From Candidatus Kapaibacterium sp. (GTDB lineage Bacteria > Bacteroidota > Ignavibacteria > Palsa-1295), in assembly GCA_025450975.1 (NCBI GenBank), contig JANWLI010000080.1, forward strand, positions 1-11,588: a stretch of 11,588 nt of DNA. Reading direction: 5' to 3'. Under the pieces are notes generated by a model. The model did no database searches. It saw only the letters and a program-made list of their open reading frames with translations, and was not told where the DNA came from. A program made the translations under genes and the position numbers. Each line of letters opens with the position of its first letter. The first letter of the stretch is position 1. Of this stretch, positions 6,561 to 11,588 are shown piece after piece.

Positions 6561-6590
6561 AGTCTAGTAGCGATCGTAACAAACGTTATA

Positions 6591-7967
6591 TCACTTCTGT
6601 ACAGCCATCGAGCCTGTTGCCGTTTGCGATCCGGAAGACAAGACGAATGTATAGGTGCCGTTCGAAAGCTTCGCAGCATCGAAGTCGACTTCATAGGTAC
6701 CCGTCGTATGCAATTCGTTATTAATGACACGGCTCACCTCACGACCCATAGGATCGAAGATCGAAATACGGATCATTCCGGGAGCCGTGACGGAATACAA
6801 GAACTTCGATGCATTCGATAGTGGATTTGGGTAGGCGGAAATAGAAAGAGCATCAGCAACATTACCGGTCTTAACTGTAGCAGTACTATTCTTCCAGTCG
6901 ATCATGTGACCGCCGATACTCCGTCCGTCACTGGAAGAGACAGCTACTACGCCAGTGACAGTACCCGTAGCGCCTTCGGGTGCCCGCAGCTGTACACGAA
7001 GAATCCGCTGCTCGTTCCCAGCCAGAGTGATGGTCTTCCCTTCAATACCTTCGATCTCGCAGCCCCATTCGCTCGGCTTATCAAGTAAATTAAGCGATAT
7101 GTTCATCGTAACTGGTGCTGAGGAAATATTCGTTACGTTCACTTCGGCGACCTGGTCGAACGGCAATGCGTCAATCTCATTCGAAGTGACATCGACCAGT
7201 ACAGGAGGAACAGTCCAATTACTTTGGAAAACTTCTTTGGTACCGGCACTTTGGATAAAGGCAACAGCAATAAGTTGATTGCGGTCCCAATTCGGCTGGA
7301 TTGGAGCTACGAAGCGATACCTGGAAGTTTCCCCAGCGTTAAGAGCAAATCCGGGATGGTGGTCGCTAGTCGTTACTGCTCCGTTGCTCGTTAATCCCGG
7401 GATCATAGTCCGAACAACATTTGAATGAGCACGTCTCCCGTTCACGCCGGTATACTGTACAAATCGCTCTGCAACGGCAACGCCGAGGCGTAGATCACTC
7501 GCCGAGGGCGGAGTCGAAACGCACGAGACCGTGACCTCAACGATCATGTTGTCACCTTCGATCGATTGTGTCAGTTCCATCCTATATGGAGAAGCCACCG
7601 CAGTAGCACCTTCGACAGCTGCTTCTAACGGTGCGATCCCATCGCGTACGTCGATCCGCTTGAGACCATTTACCAGAACATTAGGAACGCCAGGATATGA
7701 ATAGTAATCTGTTGCGCGAGCACGTCCGGCAGGATAGGCAGCATAAAACGGATCGGTGCCAGGTATTGGCCAATTCACATGCCATTTAAGTACACAGACG
7801 TTATCAAAATACTTATGCTCAAACTTCTCGAGCGAAGGGTCAACAGCAGCACATGGATAGCAGGTTGTACTGACCATTTCCTCCACCAGAACTCGGCGAG
7901 GCGCCTGGGAGAGTGCTGATGAGGTAATAAATGCGGTAATAGCGAATAGAAGAAGTAGTCGTTTCAT
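6591..7967 (-). CDS. T9SS-sorted exported thioredoxin-fold (Omp28-like) protein
   Basis: The 458-residue protein has a signal peptide (MKRLLLLFAI..., cleavage near SALSQA, 17-22). A thioredoxin-like domain follows (about 25-110), with VLVEEMVSTTCYPC carrying a CxxC at 36-39 and a cis-proline-type GVPNVLVNG at 93-101. Residues about 125-365 are beta-rich, with repeated Ig-like strands. The end is a type A sorting domain (about 372-458) with YPNP (379-382) and a final VxK-like strand. It should cross the outer membrane by type IX secretion and be anchored or released after removal of the sorting domain. The N-terminal part resembles Omp28-related proteins; the redox role is inferred from CxxC. 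It stops with TGA, followed by a strong terminator. No Shine-Dalgarno precedes the ATG. Confidence 0.9.
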   Translation of the reverse strand: MKRLLLLFAITAFITSSALSQAPRRVLVEEMVSTTCYPCAAVDPSLEKFEHKYFDNVCVLKWHVNWPIPGTDPFYAAYPAGRARATDYYSYPGVPNVLVNGLKRIDVRDGIAPLEAAVEGATAVASPYRMELTQSIEGDNMIVEVTVSCVSTPPSASDLRLGVAVAERFVQYTGVNGRRAHSNVVRTMIPGLTSNGAVTTSDHHPGFALNAGETSRYRFVAPIQPNWDRNQLIAVAFIQSAGTKEVFQSNWTVPPVLVDVTSNEIDALPFDQVAEVNVTNISSAPVTMNISLNLLDKPSEWGCEIEGIEGKTITLAGNEQRILRVQLRAPEGATGTVTGVVAVSSSDGRSIGGHMIDWKNSTATVKTGNVADALSISAYPNPLSNASKFLYSVTAPGMIRISIFDPMGREVSRVINNELHTTGTYEVDFDAAKLSNGTYTFVLSSGSQTATGSMAVQK

Positions 7968-8189
7968 ATCGATTTGAGGTTAATGATGAACTGATGCTTC
8001 CCCGGTGTTTGGCAAACCGCGACCTTCATAGTGTAGTCAGCATGCCATCGGATATATTTAACCTCAAGTCTGTTAAATTGTTCCTCTTAACCACGACGAT
8101 TCTCGGAGTCAATTGTACAATCCAAAGACGGCCTAAAAAGCCTCGTAAATTTGCATTCTTTCAAACACTAGATATTATTTACCGAATCA
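7968..8189. other. Divergent intergenic region with a 10-bp inverted repeat
   Basis: This region separates the starts of the T9SS protein gene (leftward) and icd (rightward), so it must carry both promoters. It holds the inverted pair TTGAGGTTAA (7974-7983) and TTAACCTCAA (8058-8067), with 74 nt between. An octamer palindrome TTGTACAA lies at 8113-8120. The inner copy of the pair lies 6 nt before the T9SS gene start. A 74-codon plus-strand frame that starts at 7994 overlaps the icd start and shows no protein-like features. Confidence 0.4.
8146..8153 (+). promoter_or_regulatory. Possible -7 box (TAAATTTG) of the icd promoter
   Basis: The plus strand reads TAAATTTG, an exact TAnnTTTG match, 36 nt before the icd ATG. 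That would give a leader of about 25-30 nt. The nearest upstream TTG (8113-8115) is too far away for a normal -33 element. Confidence 0.4.
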
Positions 8190-9629
8190 ATGGCAAAAAC
8201 TCCTATTACAGTAGCTAAGGGCGACGGCATCGGTCCTGAGATCATGAATGCAACGCTTAACATTATCCTTGCAGCGGGCGCACAACTCGATATCGAAGAG
8301 ATCGAGATCGGCGAAAAGGTCTACCTCAAAGGCAACGATGCAGGTATCGAACCTTCGGCATGGGATTCTCTCCTTCGCACAAAAGTTTTTCTCAAAGCAC
8401 CTATTACGACCCCGCAGGGTGGTGGTTATAAGAGCTTGAATGTTACGACACGCAAGACGCTCGGCCTCTACGCCAATGTCCGCCCTTCTGTCAGTTACCA
8501 TCCTTTCGTCGACACCAAACATCCGGTGATGGACGTCGTCATTGTACGTGAGAACGAAGAAGATACGTACGCAGGCATCGAGTATCGCCAGACTGATCAC
8601 GTGTACCAGTGCCTGAAACTCATCTCCCGCCCAGGCTCGGAAAAGATCGTTCGTTACGCGTTCGAGTATGCGAAGCATTATGGTAGAAAGAAAGTGACCT
8701 GCTTCGTTAAGGATAACATCATGAAGATGACTGACGGCATCTTCCACAAGGTGTTCGATGAGATCGCTACGGAGTATCCTGACATTGTCGCCGATCACTG
8801 GATCGTAGATATCGGCTCTGCAAAACTCGCAGATACGCCGGAAAACTTTGATGTTATCGTCATGCCGAATCTCTATGGCGATATCCTCTCCGACGTTGCT
8901 GCACAGATCGCAGGCTCTGTCGGACTCGCCGGATCAGCCAACATCGGCGATCACTGCGCAATGTTCGAAGCCATCCACGGCTCCGCGCCGCGTCGCGCAG
9001 GCCAGAACCTCGCCAACCCCTCAGGCTTGCTCTTAGGAGCAGTCCAGATGCTCGTACACATCGGTCAAGGCGATATCGCTTCCAAAGTCCACAATGCTTG
9101 GCTCAAGACGCTTGAGGATGGCATTCACACCTACGACATCTTCAAAGAAGGCGTCAGCTCGAAGAAGGTCTCGACAAGCGACTTTGCGGAGGCAATCATC
9201 GCGCGTATCGGCCAGATGCCGACAAAACTCAAAGCTGCTCAGTATCAGGCTGGCCAGATCGGCTGGAAGCTTGGTGCCACAGCTAAATCTGACTATAAAG
9301 CCGATAAGAAGCTCCATGGCGTCGATATCTACCTCAGCTGGACCAAAGGGTCGGCTAACGACCTCGGCGCTGCCCTGTCGAAGATCCAGGCGGGTACGGT
9401 CGCATTGACCGGTATTTCTAACCGAGGCGTGAAAGTTTCTCCGGGCGGACTTAAAGAAACCTTCTGCTCCGACCACTGGCGCTGCCGTTACTTAGCCAGC
9501 GATAATGGCGTGGCAAATCACAAGCATATCATCGACCTGCTCTCAAGCTTCGATAATAGCGGCTTCGAAGTCATCAAGACGGAGAACCTCTACTCATTCG
9601 ACGGTGAAGTTGCATACTCCACCCTGTAG
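8190..9629 (+). CDS. icd: NADP-type isocitrate dehydrogenase (Thermus/Rickettsia-like, with C-terminal extension)
   Basis: The enzyme oxidises and decarboxylates isocitrate to 2-oxoglutarate in the TCA cycle, normally as a cytoplasmic dimer. The 479-residue protein has the N-terminal GDGIGPE (11-17) and the substrate loop with Ser82, Asn84 and Arg88 followed by Arg98 and Arg120. Tyr127 and Lys174 are present, as is the metal site NLYGDILSD (227-235). The cofactor loop is HGSAPRRAGQNLANPSG (263-279). The two arginines at 268-269 sit where E. coli Icd has Lys344-Tyr345 that bind the NADP phosphate, so NADP use is likely. Beyond about residue 340 it carries a ~140-residue extension typical of the Thermus and Rickettsia forms and absent from E. 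coli Icd. There is no Shine-Dalgarno. A strong terminator follows the TAG stop. Confidence 0.93.
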   Translation: MAKTPITVAKGDGIGPEIMNATLNIILAAGAQLDIEEIEIGEKVYLKGNDAGIEPSAWDSLLRTKVFLKAPITTPQGGGYKSLNVTTRKTLGLYANVRPSVSYHPFVDTKHPVMDVVIVRENEEDTYAGIEYRQTDHVYQCLKLISRPGSEKIVRYAFEYAKHYGRKKVTCFVKDNIMKMTDGIFHKVFDEIATEYPDIVADHWIVDIGSAKLADTPENFDVIVMPNLYGDILSDVAAQIAGSVGLAGSANIGDHCAMFEAIHGSAPRRAGQNLANPSGLLLGAVQMLVHIGQGDIASKVHNAWLKTLEDGIHTYDIFKEGVSSKKVSTSDFAEAIIARIGQMPTKLKAAQYQAGQIGWKLGATAKSDYKADKKLHGVDIYLSWTKGSANDLGAALSKIQAGTVALTGISNRGVKVSPGGLKETFCSDHWRCRYLASDNGVANHKHIIDLLSSFDNSGFEVIKTENLYSFDGEVAYSTL

Positions 9630-9651
9630 TTGGCACCTGCATTTAAAATAG

Positions 9652-9689
9652 AAAAGCTTCCCGACTTTCCAATTGCCGGGAAGCTTTTT
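9652..9689. terminator. Bidirectional terminator between icd and the convergent membrane-protein genes
   Basis: Arms 9652-9663 and 9677-9688 (AAAAGCTTCCCG and its complement) form a perfect 12-bp stem with a 13-nt loop. T5 follows the GC core on the plus strand and TTTT on the minus strand. It lies 22 nt after the icd stop and 13 nt after the TGA at 9704-9702 of the opposite gene. It therefore marks the true end of the leftward gene too, beyond the internal UGA. Confidence 0.9.
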
Positions 9690-9701
9690 ATATCGGGTAA
9701 A

Positions 9702-10178
9702 TCATTTTTTGGGATCTACCTGAATATTCTTGATCGAGTTTTGCTCAATATCAATCGGATATTGCTTGATATACTGCTCTTTTCTACTCAGAAGAATACT
9801 ATCGCGCTTCTTACGTTCGATCTCACGTAAACGGATCTGCTCTGTCAGCCGCTCAGCTTCATAGTTTTTCACCGGCGTAGCTGTAGGACGTGCGATCTTG
9901 GAGGAGACTTTGATAATGCTATCCTCAAGTCAGGCTATCAGCTTGGCCTGTTCGGCAATGATCTGATCCCTCGTATTGATCGCCGCTGTCTGGTCGACAA
10001 CGATCGTGTCGCGTACGGCGATCTTCTTCGTAAAGAAGGTGAACTCGCCTTTTGTGTAGAGATAGGTTCCGCCCCAAATGGCCAGGATCAGCGTAATGAA
10101 GATCAGAAACCGGCGCTTTGACCGTTTTCGCGAAGCCTTCAGCTGGGCTTCAACTTGTTCTAAATTGAGGTTCGACAT
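9702..10178 (-). CDS. Membrane-anchored coiled-coil protein broken by one in-frame UGA
   Basis: The ATG at 10178-10176 opens 82 codons to a UGA at 9932-9930. The same frame then stays open for 75 more codons to a TGA at 9704-9702, 13 nt before the shared terminator. The first part has a basic N-terminus, one membrane helix (about 24-41) and the start of a coiled coil. The second part continues it (LEDSIIKVSSKIA, then YEAERLTEQIRLREIERKKR) with a polar end. A CGA-to-TGA change would restore AEQAKLIA-R-LEDSIIK, so a nonsense mutation or sequence error is simplest. The UGAC context is a weak stop, and hairpins can form just downstream, so readthrough cannot be excluded. The strict stop-to-stop product is 9930-10178, 82 residues. 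The start overlaps the upstream gene stop (TAATG), showing coupling. Function unknown. Confidence 0.65.
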
Positions 10179-10618
10179 TATGACACTACAGTTTGCTCGA
10201 TAAATTTCCAGATGATCGCTTCGATCTTCTCCGCATCTTCGTCGTCGGTATCTTCCACATTCTCGAGATCGGCTTTTAGACGTTCGAGCGTTTTGATCTT
10301 AAGATTAAGCTTGATGAGTTCGTTGATCGGAAAGAACGAGGACGAGCCAACGGTCAGGCCTGCAGCTGCTGTAATGACATTAAGCACTTCTCCCGGGCCG
10401 CCATCAAGAAAGACCAGGCCGGTAACGATAAGCAGAACGCCGACAACCATGAGGCTGATCGAAAGTCTGCGACGGGCCTTGATCGACTCAAGGAAGTCCT
10501 GCGTCACGCGAAGGATAAGGCTATATGTTTTGTCTCGCGATTGCGCCACGGAATAGTAAAAATGTTGATAAGCGCAGGTCAAATATACATCATTCTTAGC
10601 ACTTTTCGTCAGGGACAT
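10178..10618 (-). CDS. Two-helix membrane protein with cytoplasmic helical ends (hypothetical)
   Basis: The 146-residue product has an N-terminal helical part with many charged residues, membrane helices at about 52-71 and 77-97, and a charged helix after them (LNLKIKTLERLKADLENVED) with an acidic DTDDEDAE patch. The layout (helix, close helix pair, helix) resembles the two-helix membrane modules known from SLATT or TRADD-N-associated proteins, but I cannot assign a family. It overlaps the next gene by one base (TAATG), so the two products are probably made together and may form a complex. The start is uncertain: the ATG at 10618 is only 14 nt from the start of the divergent gene. A GTG at 10549 (Val24) would give 123 residues and leave room for promoters, including a TATATTTG box at 10580-10587. 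Confidence 0.7.
   Translation of the reverse strand: MSLTKSAKNDVYLTCAYQHFYYSVAQSRDKTYSLILRVTQDFLESIKARRRLSISLMVVGVLLIVTGLVFLDGGPGEVLNVITAAAGLTVGSSSFFPINELIKLNLKIKTLERLKADLENVEDTDDEDAEKIEAIIWKFIEQTVVS
10580..10587 (-). promoter_or_regulatory. Possible -7 box (TATATTTG) inside the 5' end of the two-helix membrane gene
   Basis: The minus strand reads TATATTTG, an exact TAnnTTTG match, 30 nt before the alternative GTG start at 10549 but downstream of the ATG at 10618. If used, it would make the shorter form of the protein the real one. No -33 TTTG is visible. Confidence 0.28.
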
Positions 10619-10632
10619 CGTTCTTTTTAGCG

Positions 10633-11588
10633 GTGCGAATCATCCTTCTTTGCTTGTGCTGCCTTCTGTTCATACTTGCTTCTCAGCCGGTGAAGGCACA
10701 GGTGCGTTCGCATGCCTGGTGGGCTCCGCCTACCCTTTCTTCCTTACCAGAAATCGATTCCATCGTTGCCATGCGCAACGATAGCATGCTTGTGTTCGAT
10801 TTTGAGCATGCCTTATCGCTCTATCGGTGGGGTACAAGCATCTACGCAACAAGCAGTGGATTCTTTTCTGCGCCTAAGATCAGCATTGGAGCAGAAGCAC
10901 GTTCGCGGCTGCGACAAGATACACGTGTCCGAACAAGTGAAGCTGGGGTTGCCTTGGGAGCAGAATATCCGTTTGACAGAGCGCGTACCACTGCTGCCCT
11001 GCTATCCGTTTCCGCTACTTCGTACTCCCTCGATCAGAAAGCAACAAGCACACTTGCAGATATTGGCAAACTTTCGAGCATTAACGATGGCTATGCATCG
11101 CTTGGGATACGGCATCGGTTTAACGAGCACCTCGTAGCCGAGGCACTTGGTGGCATGACGATCAAAGCGGTTGAAGAACGTGAGTCGGTCGGCCCAATGG
11201 CAAGAAGCAAGGTAACACTATCGCCGTTTGAACTCGATGAGGGGTTGATCCTGAGCGGAGATGCATTCCTGGATGAACGGCGGTACAACACTACCCAGGA
11301 AGTCCTTCGCAATGATGGTGCGCAGCTAGCACTCTCGTCGGGTTTCGCTGAAGGTGGTCTTAACGCTGCCAGGGTCGGGTTTGGTATAAAGCGCAGGGAT
11401 TTCTTTTTTCCGCGTGATACGTCGGGTACGCTGATCAAACAGGAGCGCTCGGAGCTAACATTGACCCTTCATGATGATTTCTTTTACCCAATTATCAGCG
11501 ATCGGCTCAATGCGTCAGTATCGCTCGATATTGCGCCGCGTACGATCACCCGTCGAACTCCTGATGTCGATCTGAGCGCCCTAAGTGC
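10633..11588 (+). CDS. Exported, probably outer-membrane protein, 5' part (hypothetical; runs past the window)
   Basis: A frame with no stop runs from 10600 to the right edge. The best start is the GTG at 10633, which gives at least 318 residues. It places a clear signal peptide at the front (VRIILLCLCCLLFILAS, cleavage after KAQ near residue 23). The first in-frame ATG (10771, codon 47) would remove that signal. The mature part has alternating polar and hydrophobic strands with Gly/Ser turns, rich in Arg, Asp and Thr, and no catalytic motif; this suits a beta-barrel or large beta-sheet outer-membrane protein. No family is recognised and the end is missing. No Shine-Dalgarno precedes the GTG. 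Its start is 14 nt from the divergent gene start, so the promoter must lie within the opposite gene's 5' end. Confidence 0.75.
   Translation, partial: MRIILLCLCCLLFILASQPVKAQVRSHAWWAPPTLSSLPEIDSIVAMRNDSMLVFDFEHALSLYRWGTSIYATSSGFFSAPKISIGAEARSRLRQDTRVRTSEAGVALGAEYPFDRARTTAALLSVSATSYSLDQKATSTLADIGKLSSINDGYASLGIRHRFNEHLVAEALGGMTIKAVEERESVGPMARSKVTLSPFELDEGLILSGDAFLDERRYNTTQEVLRNDGAQLALSSGFAEGGLNAARVGFGIKRRDFFFPRDTSGTLIKQERSELTLTLHDDFFYPIISDRLNASVSLDIAPRTITRRTPDVDLSALS

Noticed and set aside
7994..8218. 74-codon plus-strand frame in the divergent intergenic region
   Set aside because: It runs into icd in another frame, has no Shine-Dalgarno and no protein-like pattern.
8187..9476. Minus-strand frames of 203 and 147 codons opposite icd
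   Set aside because: They lie fully within icd, whose family motifs are clear, so they are antisense shadows.
9630..9830. Plus-strand 66-codon frame after icd
   Set aside because: It crosses the bidirectional terminator and is antisense to the continuation of the coiled-coil gene.
9897..9932. UGA at 9930-9932 as selenocysteine with a bacterial SECIS
   Set aside because: The residue would lie in a coiled coil with no redox context, and the downstream hairpins lack the expected GU apical loop and bulged U.
9702..10178. UGA reassigned to Trp or Gly across this genome
   Set aside because: The T9SS protein gene ends with TGA right before a strong terminator, the interrupted gene itself ends with TGA at 9702-9704, and no other gene contains an internal UGA.

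Overview
The window reads as housekeeping chromosome from a bacterium of the Bacteroidota/FCB superphylum. The best evidence is the 458-residue exported protein at 6591-7967, which ends in a type IX secretion (T9SS) type A sorting domain. Supporting points are the absence of a visible Shine-Dalgarno (SD) before many starts, the TAnnTTTG -7-like boxes upstream of several genes, and a Thermus/Rickettsia-type isocitrate dehydrogenase. A lineage such as Kapabacteria, Ignavibacteria or Chlorobi would fit, but the phylum-level call is an inference. No tRNA, rRNA, CRISPR array, insertion sequence or prophage gene is visible.

Layout. (1) Positions 3439 to 1, minus strand: a tight run phoH, dacA, pcm, miaA, folB (folB is cut by the window edge). 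Junctions are 0 nt, 7 nt, a 10-nt overlap and 2 nt, so this is almost certainly one operon. It combines a PhoH ATPase, cyclic di-AMP synthesis, damaged-protein repair, tRNA A37 prenylation and folate synthesis. (2) Positions 4643 to 3544, minus: a coiled-coil lipoprotein and a periplasmic LysM coiled-coil protein that share a WPxIW motif, followed by a terminator. (3) Positions 6412 to 4776, minus: a 48-residue single-pass membrane protein with a strong SD, then miaB, which acts on the product of MiaA. (4) Positions 7967 to 6591, minus: the T9SS-sorted thioredoxin-fold protein, followed by a perfect 12-bp terminator stem. (5) Positions 8190-9629, plus: NADP-type isocitrate dehydrogenase. It ends at a terminator shared with a convergent gene pair. 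(6) Positions 10618 to 9702, minus: a two-helix membrane protein coupled (TAATG) to a membrane-anchored coiled-coil protein whose frame is broken by one in-frame UGA. (7) From 10633 to the right edge, plus: an exported, probably outer-membrane protein that starts at GTG and runs out of the window.

The item most worth a second look is the 9702-10178 gene. A single UGA (9930-9932) separates 82 codons from 75 further open codons in the same frame, and these run right up to the terminator. The stop has the weak UGAC context and can be followed by a hairpin. A C-to-T nonsense change or a sequence error is the simplest reading, and readthrough is possible. Other points of interest are the hidden 48-residue gene, the shared motif of the lipoprotein and LysM protein, the hairpin 2 nt from the miaB start, and the very close divergent starts near 10620.
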